From positions 124,001-188,000 of the forward strand of contig NZ_JBKQWU010000002.1 of NCBI RefSeq assembly GCF_047275745.1: DNA of 64,000 nt, given 5' to 3'. The stretch is from Amaricoccus sp047275745 (lineage in GTDB: Bacteria > Pseudomonadota > Alphaproteobacteria > Rhodobacterales > Rhodobacteraceae). Of this stretch, positions 44,251-53,228 are shown one piece after another; the stretch's first letter is position 1; each line of letters starts with the position of its first letter. Under the pieces are notes generated by a model, which was not told the DNA's origin, ran no database searches, and saw only the letters and a list, made by a program, of their open reading frames with translations. The position numbers and the translations under genes were made by a program.

Positions 44251-45987
44251 CTACGCGACCGGGTCGGACGCGTCCGGAGCCTCGGCGGCGCGCGCGAAGG
44301 ACCAGGTGATCTGCCCCAGATACTCGACCACTCGCGCACGGACAACCACCTGTTTGGTCACACTCGGACGAGCTTGGCCCGGGTCGAAATAGACCGAATC
44401 CTCGAGATCGATCGTGCCGCCCGCCGCGCGGAACACCCAAGGTTCGCCGCTCGGCATGTCGAGAATGACGATCCCCCGATAGCTGTCGAGATCCGGCCGG
44501 ATCGACGGGTGCAGGTGGAACCGCGCCGCCACGACGACAGGGCCGCGCGCCGCGGCGCGGTCGAACCGGCTCTGGGCGCGGGCGTCGATCACGCTCAGGA
44601 TCTCCTCGCCGCGTGCCTCGCGCCCGCGCGCCTCGACGAAGATCCGCCGTTCGTGCAGGAGGCCGTGGGTGGCGACATAGCCGTCCTGCGTGGCCAGCAG
44701 CCACATCCCCGACGCATCCTGCGCCTGCCGCACCGAGACGAGCGTCGGGCCGCGCTCCAGCCGCTCGCCGAAGGTCCGGGCCGCGAAATCCCGCGCCTCG
44801 ATTCGCGCCGAGGACCGGCCATCGACCTCGACGGTGCTCGCCGCCGCCGTCTGACGGCAGAGATGCGCCCAGGCGCCGCCGAAGGCCTGCCCCGGTCCGG
44901 CGTTCACCACGATTGGCTGGCGCCCGTCGTGCATCTCGAAGGCGAGCGCCGAGGCATGGGCGCCGAGCGCCGCCGGGCCGGTGCCCGGCGCGGCGCCGTC
45001 CATGATCAGCGTCACCCGACCGCCGCTCAGCCGGGCATAGCCCATGGCGAGCCGCGGCTTCACCTGCGTGCCGAGGCGCAGTTCGGCCAGCGCGAGGTCG
45101 AGCCGGTCCGGCGCGCCGGGACCACCGCCATGAAACCGCGCGAGCGCCCCGTCGCGGAAGCGGAGCGCGCGGATCACCGGTACCGCCCGCGCGATCGCCG
45201 CGAGATGGGCGGAACTCGCGCGATGGTCTCCCGCTTCGAGCAGGCGCGCGGTCCAGGTGAGCAGGATCAGCGCCTCGGCGAGATCCTCGGGCGCGCGCGA
45301 GGCCACGGCACCGTCGGCGTCGATCATCTCCGCCGCGACTTCGCCGAGAAGCTCGACCTGCGCGGCATGGTCGCGGCGCGGCAGCACCTGCCCGACCCAG
45401 ACCAGCGCCGCGACCGCCCTGAGCCGCGGCAGCCCCGGGGCCGCGTCCTCCCAGGCATGGGCGAGGTAGCGACCCTGCGCGGCGAGCGCCCGCCAGAAGC
45501 GGTCCCGGGCGCCCGAATCCACGCCATGCACCAGCATCTCCGCGTTCGCGCTCCAGGCGATCGCGCGCAGGGCCGCGCTCTCGGGCGTCCAACCGGGGCC
45601 GGAGCCCGAGCCGAAGCGGCGGATCCAGTCCCAGGTCCAGGACTGCGCCAGCCCGCGCGCCGACCGGGTGCCGAGTGTCGCTAGATCCTCGAGCCAGCCG
45701 AAGGACTGCCGCGCGGGTTCGAGCCACATCGCCTCCCCCGCGGGCAGCGGCGCCGCCCAGAGCGAGCCGTCGCCGATCTCGATGTCGAGCCCGTCGAGCA
45801 CCGGCCAGACACCCGCCACCATGCGCTGGCCGCGATCGGCATCGCCGTGCAGCGGCGGCTCCGGCAGCGTCTCGGCGACGACGGGCTTGGCCCCGAGCTT
45901 CGCGCGGCTGGCGCGGACCCGGTTGCGGAGCCGGTCGCCGGGGCGCGACATGCGATGCCCGAGAGCTTTCAGGAACAGGGTGGCCAT
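44251..45987 (-). CDS. Heparinase II/III family protein
   Basis: A 578-residue protein with an alpha/alpha-toroid-like N-terminal half (Trp-rich helices such as WTWDWIRRFGSGSGPGWTPE) and a C-terminal heparinase II/III beta-sandwich (from about residue 320: RLSGGRVTLIMDGA, ALAFEMHDGRQPIVVNAGP, STVEVDGRSSARI). No signal peptide is evident. In Rhodobacterales a protein of this kind is regularly found next to purH and rsmB and its substrate is unknown; uronic-acid lyase activity is an assumption from the family. ATG 45987 opens MATLFLKALGHRM. Confidence 0.88.
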   Translation of the reverse strand: MATLFLKALGHRMSRPGDRLRNRVRASRAKLGAKPVVAETLPEPPLHGDADRGQRMVAGVWPVLDGLDIEIGDGSLWAAPLPAGEAMWLEPARQSFGWLEDLATLGTRSARGLAQSWTWDWIRRFGSGSGPGWTPESAALRAIAWSANAEMLVHGVDSGARDRFWRALAAQGRYLAHAWEDAAPGLPRLRAVAALVWVGQVLPRRDHAAQVELLGEVAAEMIDADGAVASRAPEDLAEALILLTWTARLLEAGDHRASSAHLAAIARAVPVIRALRFRDGALARFHGGGPGAPDRLDLALAELRLGTQVKPRLAMGYARLSGGRVTLIMDGAAPGTGPAALGAHASALAFEMHDGRQPIVVNAGPGQAFGGAWAHLCRQTAAASTVEVDGRSSARIEARDFAARTFGERLERGPTLVSVRQAQDASGMWLLATQDGYVATHGLLHERRIFVEARGREARGEEILSVIDARAQSRFDRAAARGPVVVAARFHLHPSIRPDLDSYRGIVILDMPSGEPWVFRAAGGTIDLEDSVYFDPGQARPSVTKQVVVRARVVEYLGQITWSFARAAEAPDASDPVA

Positions 45988-46080
45988 GCCGGCTCGGAAT
46001 CCGCTTCCAATGGGAATAATCTGTCGGCGTGGAGCCTAGAGCATCGCCTTCGCGCGGGAAACGGCTTTCGCAGGTCCCGG

Positions 46081-47529
46081 TTACCCGCGCGCGAGGCCTG
46101 CGGCGAAGAAGCCGTCCATTCCGCCCCGATCCGGCCAGAAATCCGGCCGCGTCCTCAGCACGCCTCCGGTGATCCACGCGGGCTCGATCCCCCCAGGCTC
46201 GATCCCCGCCAGATCGGGCAGCGGCGCGGGCCGGGCGTCGGGCGTCGCCGCGAGGAAGTCCGAGACGCGTTCCTCCCCTTCCGCGGGCAGGAGCGAGCAG
46301 GTGCAATAGACGAGCCGCCCGCCCGGCGCGAGCCACTCCCAGGCGCGCGCGAGCATCGCGGACTGGAGCGCGGTCAGCGCCGCGACATCGGCCGCGCCGC
46401 GCAGGCGCGGCAGGTCCGGGTGCCGCCGGATCGTCCCGCTGGCCGAACAGGGCGCGTCGAGCAGGATGGCATCGAAAGGCGCCTCCGGCTGCCAGGCGAG
46501 CGCATCGGCCGCGACGACCTCGGCCGCGAGTCCTGTCCGCGCGAGATTGTCGCTCAGCCGCGCGAGCCGGGCCTGCGAGACATCGAGCGCCGTGACCCGC
46601 GCGCCCGCCGCCGCCAGCTGGAGCGTCTTGCCCCCCGGCGCGGCGCAGAGATCGAGCACGCGAAGCCCGGCCACCGGACCGAGGAGACGCGCCGGCAGCG
46701 CGGCGGCCGCGTCCTGCACCCACCAGTCGCCGGTCGCATAGCCGGGGAGCGCCGAGATCTGGCCTCGCGCCCGGAGCCTGAGCGATCCGGTCGGCAGGAG
46801 ATCGGCGCCGAGCCGTTCGGCCCAGAGCGCGGCGGTTTCGGGATCGCGCGGCGTGAGGTCGGTCGGCGGCGGCCCGGCGTGATGCGCGGCGCCGATCGCG
46901 GTGAGCGCTTCCTCTCCGTAGGCATCGCGGATCGGATCGGCGAGCCAGGCGGGCAGCTCCGCTTCCGCCGCCGCCTCCCAGAGTTCCGCGCCGCGCTCGC
47001 CGATCCGGCGGCCGACGGCGTTGACGAGGCCGGCGAGATGGCGCGCCCTGGCATGTTTCCGGGTAAGCCGCACCGCGGCGTCGACCGCCGCGTGCGCCGG
47101 CACCCCGTCGAGCCGCGTTTCGGCCACCGCGAGGCGGAGCGCATTGAGCGCGGGCGCGGCGGGAAGCTTGGTCAGGAAGGTCCCGAGAACCGCGTCGATC
47201 CGGCCAAGATGGCGCAGAGTCTCGGTCGCGAGCGTCTGGGCGCGGGCGCGGTCGGCCGGATCGAGATCGGCGAGAGGCCCCCCGGCTGCCCCCCGGCGCG
47301 GCCCCCCGGACGACCCGGAGGGCGCGGCGATCTGGTCGGCGAGGCTCACGCCCCGGTCGAGCACACCGGCGAGCAGCGCCGCGGCCGCCGCGCGGGCGGC
47401 GAGGCCGGGAACATCCTCCGGCGCGCCGCCGGGCGCTTCCACCGCCGTCTTCCCCGGCGCCTCCTTCGACGCCTTGCCGCGCGTGCGCCCCGCTCCGGGT
47501 CGCACCGTCTTCCGGGCCGAAGCGCTCAC
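46081..47529 (-). CDS. rsmB: RsmB/NOP family 16S rRNA m5C methyltransferase
   Basis: A 482-residue rRNA cytosine-C5 methyltransferase. An N-terminal NusB-like helical domain (about residues 45-180) precedes the Rossmann domain: LDLCAAPGGKTLQLA for SAM, DAPCSASGTIRRHPD with the PC cysteine and YCTCSLLPAEGEE with the catalytic TCS cysteine. The first 40 residues are Lys/Ala/Gly rich and a Gly/Pro-rich insertion (SGSSGGPRRGAAGG) sits in the NusB-like part. GTG 47529 overlaps the htpX stop as GTGA, so it is coupled to htpX. Confidence 0.95.
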   Translation of the reverse strand: MSASARKTVRPGAGRTRGKASKEAPGKTAVEAPGGAPEDVPGLAARAAAAALLAGVLDRGVSLADQIAAPSGSSGGPRRGAAGGPLADLDPADRARAQTLATETLRHLGRIDAVLGTFLTKLPAAPALNALRLAVAETRLDGVPAHAAVDAAVRLTRKHARARHLAGLVNAVGRRIGERGAELWEAAAEAELPAWLADPIRDAYGEEALTAIGAAHHAGPPPTDLTPRDPETAALWAERLGADLLPTGSLRLRARGQISALPGYATGDWWVQDAAAALPARLLGPVAGLRVLDLCAAPGGKTLQLAAAGARVTALDVSQARLARLSDNLARTGLAAEVVAADALAWQPEAPFDAILLDAPCSASGTIRRHPDLPRLRGAADVAALTALQSAMLARAWEWLAPGGRLVYCTCSLLPAEGEERVSDFLAATPDARPAPLPDLAGIEPGGIEPAWITGGVLRTRPDFWPDRGGMDGFFAAGLARG

Positions 47530-48470
47530 TGGAGGTCGCCGCGGCGGCCGGAACTCGGGATGCGGGTCGGACTGGTCTGGACATGCCGCTCCGGCATCGG
47601 CGCGCGCGGCGCGGGCCCTCCACCACCGGGCCGCCCGGTCATCGCTTCGAGCGCGCGAATCCGGTTCTCGACACTCGGATGGGTCGAGAAGAGATTGTCC
47701 ATCCGCCGCCCCGAGAGCGGGTTGATGATGAAGAGCGGCGCCGTCGAAGGGCTGCGCTCGGCCGTGGGCATCTCGATCCGATGCGCGTAGCCCGAGATCT
47801 TGCGCAGCGCGCTCGCGAGCGCCAGCGGCTTGCCGGAGATCTCGGCGCCCAGCTTGTCGGCGGAATATTCCCGGGTCCGGCTGATCGTCATCTGGATGAC
47901 CATCGCGGCCAGCGGCGCGAAGAGCACCGCGAGCAGGACCGCGATCGGCCCCATCGGACTCTCCCGATCGCGTGAGCCGCCGAAGAACATGCCGAACTGC
48001 GCCAGCATCGAGATCGCACCGGCGACGGTGGCCGCGACAGTCATGATGAGCGTGTCGCGGTTCTTGATATGGGCGAGTTCATGCGCGATCACCCCCTCCA
48101 GTTCTTCTCGGTTCAGAAGCTGGAGAATGCCCGTGGTCGCGGCGACGGCGGCGTTCTCGGGATCGCGGCCGGTCGCGAAGGCGTTCGGCTGATCGGCGCG
48201 CATGATGAAGACGCGCGGCATCGGCAGGTTCGCGTTCTTCGCGAGCCGCCCGACCATCTCGTAAAGCTCCGGCGCGCTCGCCCGCGTCACCGCCTCGGCG
48301 TTATGGGCGCGGAGCGCGAGCTTGTCGGAATTCCAGTAGGCGAAGGCGTTGGTCCCGATCGCGAAGACGAGGGCGATCAGCATGCCGCCTCTGCCGCCGA
48401 TCAGGAAGCCCACGCCCATGAAGAGCGCGGTCAGCCCCGCGAGCAGCAGCATCGTCCTGAAGTAGTTCAT
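47526..48470 (-). CDS. htpX: Membrane zinc protease HtpX
   Basis: A 314-residue M48B peptidase for quality control of membrane proteins. Two N-terminal helices (residues about 5-45), zinc motif HELAH at 130-134 with the third ligand in the REYSADKLGA helix, and two further hydrophobic segments are in the expected order; the STHPS motif precedes the C-terminus. A 35-residue Pro/Gly/Arg-rich tail is added. GGAGGAAGG directly precedes ATG 48470. It heads the htpX-rsmB pair and is divergent from the DUF1674 gene. Confidence 0.96.
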   Translation of the reverse strand: MNYFRTMLLLAGLTALFMGVGFLIGGRGGMLIALVFAIGTNAFAYWNSDKLALRAHNAEAVTRASAPELYEMVGRLAKNANLPMPRVFIMRADQPNAFATGRDPENAAVAATTGILQLLNREELEGVIAHELAHIKNRDTLIMTVAATVAGAISMLAQFGMFFGGSRDRESPMGPIAVLLAVLFAPLAAMVIQMTISRTREYSADKLGAEISGKPLALASALRKISGYAHRIEMPTAERSPSTAPLFIINPLSGRRMDNLFSTHPSVENRIRALEAMTGRPGGGGPAPRAPMPERHVQTSPTRIPSSGRRGDLQ

Positions 48471-48549
48471 CCTTCCTCCACCTCCCGCGTGCCCTTGCGA
48501 CCAGCCGCGCCGGGACACTATGATCGGCCAACCGATCCGGGAGTTATAT

Positions 48550-48762
48550 ATGTCCAGCCAGCCGACTGAAAAAGAGGCGCGGGCCCAGGCAGAGGCGACT
48601 GCGCGGGCGGCGGCGCAGGCGGCGCGCGCGCTGGCGGAAGCCGAGGAACGCCGGGCCAAGGCGCCGGCGCGCATCTTCCCGGTCGAACACGGCGGGCCGA
48701 AGGGTCCCGAGCCGACACGCTACGGCGACTGGGAGAAGAAGGGCATCGTCAGCGATTTCTGA
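48550..48762 (+). CDS. DUF1674 protein, SDHAF4-like succinate dehydrogenase assembly factor
   Basis: A 70-residue protein: an Ala/Glu-rich charged helix (about 3-40) followed by the conserved C-terminal module with HGGPKGPEPTRYGDWEKKG. This module defines DUF1674, the bacterial counterpart of eukaryotic SDHAF4/Sdh8, which shields flavinylated SdhA before complex II assembly. ATG 48550 is chosen over an in-frame ATG at 48520 because GGGAG lies upstream and the added residues are not family-like. A 6-bp inverted repeat (GATCGG/CCGATC, 48522-48537) sits just before it. The glycosyltransferase starts 4 bases after the stop. Confidence 0.87.
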   Translation: MSSQPTEKEARAQAEATARAAAQAARALAEAEERRAKAPARIFPVEHGGPKGPEPTRYGDWEKKGIVSDF

Positions 48763-48766
48763 ACCG

Positions 48767-49585
48767 ATGGCGCACGATACGGTCAAGCAGGTCATCTGCA
48801 TCAACTGGGGCACGAAATATGGCGCGCCTTACGTGAACCGGCTCTATGCCGGGGTGGCGCGCAACATCACGCCGCCGTTCAGCTTCAGCTGTTTCACCGA
48901 TACCGACGCCGGGCTCCGCCCCGAGGTCCGGGCCTTCCCGCTGCCGCCGCTCGATGTCGCGATGCCGACCGGGACCAAGGGCATCTGGCCGAAGGCGCGG
49001 CTCTGGGGGGCGGAGCTTGGCGATCTGACGGGGCCGGTCCTCTTCATGGACCTCGACCTCGTGGTGACCGGGAACATGGACGGCTTCTTCTCCGAGGGAG
49101 CGCCGGAGGATGTGATCCTCGCGCGCAATCCCTCGACGCCGCTTGAAAAACTCGGCCAGACCTCGCTGTTCCGCTTCCCGGTCGGCAAGCTCCTGCCACT
49201 TCAGGAGCGGTTCCGGGCCGATCCACAGGGGATCGCCGACGCCTTCCGCTTCGAGCAGCGGTTCGTGACGCGCGAGGCGCCGGGCGGGATTTCGTTCTGG
49301 CCCTCGGGCTGGGTCAAAAGCTTCCGCAACGACTGCGCCCGGCCGTTTCCGCTCAACTTCTTCCAGCCGCCGCGGCTGCCGCCGGACGCGAAGGTGGTGA
49401 TCTTTCCGGGCGGCCTGCTGCCCCCGCATGCGATCGCCGGGCATTGGGGGCGGCACTACAAGCCGCTCTCGCGGATGGAGCATCTGAAGGGACTCCTCAG
49501 CCCCGACCGCCCCGACCCGCCGCTGCGCTACCTGCGCCATTTCATCCTGCCGAGCGACTGGGTCGCGGGGGCCTGGGCTGAGTAG
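48767..49585 (+). CDS. Glycosyltransferase-like protein (GT-A fold)
   Basis: A 272-residue soluble protein beginning KQVICINWGTKYGAPYVNRLYAGVARN, with SFSCFTDTDAG and a DxD motif in VLFMDLDLVVTGNMDGFF (about residues 90-107), the nucleotide-sugar metal site of GT-A enzymes. A late GHWGRHYKPLSRM region may form the acceptor lid. It starts 4 bases after the DUF1674 stop and is convergent with polA; a 7-bp hairpin (49585-49600) separates them. Neither sugar nor acceptor can be inferred, and no other glycan genes adjoin it. Confidence 0.82.
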   Translation: MAHDTVKQVICINWGTKYGAPYVNRLYAGVARNITPPFSFSCFTDTDAGLRPEVRAFPLPPLDVAMPTGTKGIWPKARLWGAELGDLTGPVLFMDLDLVVTGNMDGFFSEGAPEDVILARNPSTPLEKLGQTSLFRFPVGKLLPLQERFRADPQGIADAFRFEQRFVTREAPGGISFWPSGWVKSFRNDCARPFPLNFFQPPRLPPDAKVVIFPGGLLPPHAIAGHWGRHYKPLSRMEHLKGLLSPDRPDPPLRYLRHFILPSDWVAGAWAE

Positions 49586-49600
49586 GGCGAACCTTCGCCC
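49585..49600. terminator. Short hairpin between glycosyltransferase and polA
   Basis: Arms GGGCGAA and TTCGCCC with two central C bases lie between the convergent stops, beginning inside the glycosyltransferase stop codon. No T-tract follows, so it is a weak terminator call. Confidence 0.35.
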
Positions 49601-49618
49601 GCCTCCCGCTCCCGAGCC

Positions 49619-52435
49619 TCAGTGCGCCGCCGCCCAGCTCTCGCCGCTGCCCGCCTCCACGACGAGCGGCACGTCGAGCGCCACGGCCGGCAGCGTCGCG
49701 GCCTCCATCGCCGCCTTGACCCGCGCCGCCGTTTCCTCGACCGCGCCCTCCTCGACCTCGAAGAGCAGTTCGTCGTGCACCGTCAGCAGCATCTTCGCCG
49801 GAAGCCCTTCGAGCACCGGGGGCACGCGGATCATCGCGCGGCGGATGATGTCGGCCGCGGTCCCCTGGATCGGCGCGTTGATCGCCGCGCGCTGCGCGAA
49901 ACCGGCGTGCGGGCCCTTGGCGTTGATCTCGGGCGTATGGATGCGCCGGCCGAACAGCGTCTCGACATGGCCGTTGGCCTTGGCGAAGGCGATGGTCTGG
50001 TCCATGTATTCGCGAATGCCGGGGAAGCGCTCGAAATAGGTGTCGATGAACTTCTTCGCCACGTCGCGCGGGATACGCAGGTTGTTCGCGAGGCCAAAGG
50101 CGGAGATGCCGTAGATCACGCCGAAATTGATCGCCTTCGCCTGCCGGCGGATGTTCGAGGGCATCCCCTCGATCGGCACGCCGAACATTTCCGAGGCGGT
50201 CATCGCATGGATGTCGAGCCCTTCGCGGAACGCCTCCTTGAGCGCGGGAATGTCGGCTATATGGGCGAGGATGCGGAGCTCGATCTGACTGTAGTCGAGG
50301 CTCAGCAGCCGGTGTCCCTCGACGGCGACGAAGGCCTCGCGGATGCGCCGCCCCTCGTCGGTCCGGACGGGAATGTTCTGCAGGTTCGGATCGGTCGAGG
50401 CGAGCCGCCCGGTATTGGCGCCCGCGATCATGTAGGAGGTATGCACCCGGCCCGTGCGCGGGTTGATCGCCGCCTGCAGCGAGTCGGTATAGGTCGATTT
50501 GAGCTTCGAGATCTGCCGCCAGTCGAGCACGCGGGCCGGCAGGTCGTGCCCCTGCGCCGCGAGTTCCTCCAGAATGTCGGCGCCGGTTCCATAGGCGCCG
50601 GTCTTGCCCTTCTTGCCGCCGGGCAGCGACATCTGGTCGAAGAGCACCTCGCCGAGCTGCTTGGGCGAGCCGACGTTGAACGGCCCGCCCGCGAGTTCGT
50701 GGATCTCCGCCTCCAGCCCCGCCATGCGCTGCGCGAAATCGCCGGAGAGCCGCGAAAGCTGGCCGCGGTCGACCTTGATCCCATGCGCCTCCATCTCGGC
50801 GAGGACGGGGACGAGCGGGCGTTCCAGCGTCTCGTAGACCCGCGTAACCTTCGCGAAGGGCAGCCGCGGGCGGAAGACGGCGCGGAGCCGCCAGATAACA
50901 TCCGCCTCCTCCGCCGCGAAGGGCGCGGCGGCCTCGACCGCGACATCCTGGAAGGTCTTCGGGCCCCGCCCCCCCATCAGCGACTTGAGCGGGATCGTCG
51001 CATGGCCGAGGTACTTCTCGGCGAGCACTTCGAGCCCGTGCCCGTGCAGCCCGGCATGGAGCGCGTAGGAGATGAGCAGCGTGTCCTCGATCGGCGCGAC
51101 CGCGATCCCGTGACGCGCGAAAAGCTTCACATCGGCCTTGAGGTTGTGGCCGATCTTCAGGATCGCCGCGTCCTCCAGCACCGGCCGCAACAGGGCGAGC
51201 GCGTCGTCGATCGGCATCTGCCCCGGAACGCGCGCATCGCCGTCGAAGAGATCGCCCGAGCCCGACATATGGGCGAGCGGGACATAGGCCGCGTCGCCCG
51301 GCGCGGCGGCGAGGCCGAGGCCGACCAGTTCGGCCCGCATCTCGTCCCCTCCGCTCGTTCTCGCGACGAGCGCGAGGGCACCCTGTTCCACGGCGCGGGC
51401 AAGCAGGGCTTCGAGTTCGGCGGGCTCGCGGATGATCGCGTATTTCTCCGCCTCGATCGGCGGCAGGTCGGGCCGCGCCGGGCCGGCCGAGGCCTCGCGC
51501 GGGGCGCTGCTCCGCGCCGGCGCGGCGGCGGCCACCGGGGCATCGACACCGAGCTTCGCCGCGACGCGCGCGGTCAGCGTCCGGAACTCCATCCGGTTCA
51601 GGAAATCGAGCAGCGCCTCGGGGTCGGGTTCGCGCACCTCCAGCGTGTCGAGACCCTCCTCGACCGGCGTGTCGCATCTGAGCGTGACGAGATCGCGCGA
51701 GACGCGGATCTGGTCGGCGTGGGTCAGCAGCGTCTGGCGCCGTTTCGGCTGTTTGATCTCCTCGGCGCGGGCGAGCAGCGTGTCGAGATCGCCGTATTCG
51801 GTGATGAGCTGCGCCGCCGTCTTGATGCCGATCCCCGGCGCGCCGGGCACGTTGTCGACGGAATCGCCCGCGAGCGCCTGCACGTCGATCACATGTTCGG
51901 GGAAGACGCCGAACTTCTCGAACACCTCGTCGCGGCCGATCCGGCGGTTCTTCATGATGTCGAACATCTCGACGCCGGGCCGGACCAGCTGCATCAGATC
52001 CTTGTCGGAGGAGACGACGGTGACGCGCCCGCCCGCCTCGACCGCCTGCACGGCATAGGTCGCGATGATGTCGTCGGCCTCGTAGCCCTCGAGCTCGACG
52101 CAGGCGAGGTTGAAGGCGCGCGTGGCCTCGCGGATCAGCGGGAATTGCGGGCGCAGATCCTCCGGCGGCTCCGGCCGCTGGGCCTTGTATTCGGGATAGA
52201 GGGCGTTGCGGAAGGTGACGGCGGAATGATCGAAGACGACGGCGACATGGGTCGGGGCATCGGCGCCCTTCGCATCCTCGACCATCTTGTAGATCATGTT
52301 GCAGAAGCCCGCGACCGCGCCCACCGGCAGCCCGTCCGACTTCCGCGTCAGGGGCGGCAGCGCGTGATAGGCCCGGAAGATGAATCCGGACCCGTCGATC
52401 AGGTGGAGGTGATGGCCCTCGCCGAACCGCGCCAC
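49619..52435 (-). CDS. polA: DNA polymerase I with degenerate proofreading site
   Basis: A 938-residue Pol I. The 5'-3' exonuclease (LHLIDGSGFIFRAYHALPPL, LEGYEADDIIATYA, VVSSDKDLMQLV, GAPGIGIKTA) and the polymerase (STDPNLQNIPVRT, LSLDYSQIELRILAH, RRQAKAINFGVIYG, LTVHDELLFEV) are intact. The middle 3'-5' exonuclease domain is kept in length but its metal ligands are changed: the DxE position reads V357-A-R359, the Tyr-x3-Asp motif reads F506-A-A-E-E510, and only Asp435 (GHNLKAD) remains. Start GTG 52435 has GAGGGGG upstream and gives the typical family N-terminus; a GTG at 52483 would overlap the zinc-finger gene. Confidence 0.95.
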   Translation of the reverse strand: MARFGEGHHLHLIDGSGFIFRAYHALPPLTRKSDGLPVGAVAGFCNMIYKMVEDAKGADAPTHVAVVFDHSAVTFRNALYPEYKAQRPEPPEDLRPQFPLIREATRAFNLACVELEGYEADDIIATYAVQAVEAGGRVTVVSSDKDLMQLVRPGVEMFDIMKNRRIGRDEVFEKFGVFPEHVIDVQALAGDSVDNVPGAPGIGIKTAAQLITEYGDLDTLLARAEEIKQPKRRQTLLTHADQIRVSRDLVTLRCDTPVEEGLDTLEVREPDPEALLDFLNRMEFRTLTARVAAKLGVDAPVAAAAPARSSAPREASAGPARPDLPPIEAEKYAIIREPAELEALLARAVEQGALALVARTSGGDEMRAELVGLGLAAAPGDAAYVPLAHMSGSGDLFDGDARVPGQMPIDDALALLRPVLEDAAILKIGHNLKADVKLFARHGIAVAPIEDTLLISYALHAGLHGHGLEVLAEKYLGHATIPLKSLMGGRGPKTFQDVAVEAAAPFAAEEADVIWRLRAVFRPRLPFAKVTRVYETLERPLVPVLAEMEAHGIKVDRGQLSRLSGDFAQRMAGLEAEIHELAGGPFNVGSPKQLGEVLFDQMSLPGGKKGKTGAYGTGADILEELAAQGHDLPARVLDWRQISKLKSTYTDSLQAAINPRTGRVHTSYMIAGANTGRLASTDPNLQNIPVRTDEGRRIREAFVAVEGHRLLSLDYSQIELRILAHIADIPALKEAFREGLDIHAMTASEMFGVPIEGMPSNIRRQAKAINFGVIYGISAFGLANNLRIPRDVAKKFIDTYFERFPGIREYMDQTIAFAKANGHVETLFGRRIHTPEINAKGPHAGFAQRAAINAPIQGTAADIIRRAMIRVPPVLEGLPAKMLLTVHDELLFEVEEGAVEETAARVKAAMEAATLPAVALDVPLVVEAGSGESWAAAH

Positions 52436-52466
52436 ATCAACGGCCCCCCTCGGGCCTTCGTTCCGG

Positions 52467-52652
52467 TCAGTGATGGCCGGCACCGGCGCCCGGCTTCAGC
52501 ACGTAGCGCTTGTCGCAGTAGCCGCATTCGACGAAGCCCGTCGTCGGGTCGATCTCGAGCCAGACCCGCGGATGGCCGCCCGCGCCGCCACCGCCATCGC
52601 AGGCGACGCGGCTCTTGGTCACTTCGATGGTCTCCGGCTCGGGTGCTGGCAT
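52467..52652 (-). CDS. NDUFS6-like CHCC zinc-finger protein
   Basis: A 61-residue protein with the zf-CHCC pattern: VACDGGGGAGGHPRVWLEID then GFVECGYCDKRYVL, giving Cys, His, and a CxxC pair as zinc ligands. This matches the bacterial relatives of complex I subunit NDUFS6 (13 kDa), small zinc proteins of respiratory-chain assembly. ATG 52652 (MPAPEPETIEV) is chosen for its family-like start. The stop is 31 bases before the polA start, so both may share a promoter. Confidence 0.9.
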   Translation of the reverse strand: MPAPEPETIEVTKSRVACDGGGGAGGHPRVWLEIDPTTGFVECGYCDKRYVLKPGAGAGHH

Positions 52653-52771
52653 GGAAGAGGCTCCGTGATGCGGACGCTGGGTTCGCCTCTGATTAGCCTC
52701 ATGCGCGCCGGGCGGCAATGGGCAGCGCGGCTCCGGCCCGCGAGCTGGCTCGAGCCCCGTTCAGGAACCGC

Positions 52772-53185
52772 TCAGGACGGGGGCTCGTCGGTGCCGACCA
52801 TCCAGGGCGTGCCGAACCGGTCGATGAACATCCCGAACCCCGCCGCCCAGAAGGTCGGCGCGAAGGCCATCATCACCTGGCCGCCGTCCGAGAGCGCCTC
52901 GAAGATCGCCCGCGCCTCCGCCGCCGTCGGATAGGTGAGCGCGACCGAGAAGCCTTGCGGCTTCGAATACCAGTTCCCCGGGGCGTCCGCGCCGAAGATC
53001 GCCCGGTCGCCGATCCTGAGGCAGGAGTGCATGACCTGCTCCGCCTGTTCCGGCCCGACACCCATGTCCGCCGGCGCCTCCGCCCAGGTCGAGCGCATGG
53101 TCACCTCGCCACCGAGCACCGAGGCGTAGAAGTCGAACGCCTCGGCGCAGCGTCCGTCGAAGCTGAGGTAGGGGTCGATCTGCAT
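52772..53185 (-). CDS. VOC/PhnB-like family protein
   Basis: A 137-residue protein of the glyoxalase/PhnB-like fold: PYLSFDGRCAEAFDFYASVLGGE starts the first beta-alpha-beta module and GFGMFIDRFGTPWMV ends the second. The CRCAEAF-type region and DRFGTPW are typical of PhnB-like 3-demethylubiquinone-methyltransferase-annotated proteins with no proven activity. GGAGA precedes ATG 53185. The ArsR-SRPBCC fusion gene lies 43 bases upstream on the same strand, and such VOC genes often accompany ArsR/AHSA1 units, so they are probably one operon. Confidence 0.88.
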   Translation of the reverse strand: MQIDPYLSFDGRCAEAFDFYASVLGGEVTMRSTWAEAPADMGVGPEQAEQVMHSCLRIGDRAIFGADAPGNWYSKPQGFSVALTYPTAAEARAIFEALSDGGQVMMAFAPTFWAAGFGMFIDRFGTPWMVGTDEPPS

Positions 53186-53228
53186 TCCGGGATCTCCGCT
53201 GGCTGCTCTCGTCGTCGTCCTGCCGGGC

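Noticed and set aside
42566..47626. Very long minus-strand open frame of more than 1600 codons through purH, the heparinase-like gene and rsmB
   Set aside because: Only its last third is PurH; upstream it crosses two well-defined genes in another frame and reads as Arg/Gly/Pro/Ala-rich shadow, a by-product of scarce stop codons in GC-rich DNA.
49622..52696. Plus-strand open frame of about 1000 codons opposite polA
   Set aside because: Antisense shadow of a strongly supported polA; composition (Arg, Asp, Gln, His rich) and lack of motifs show it is not coding.
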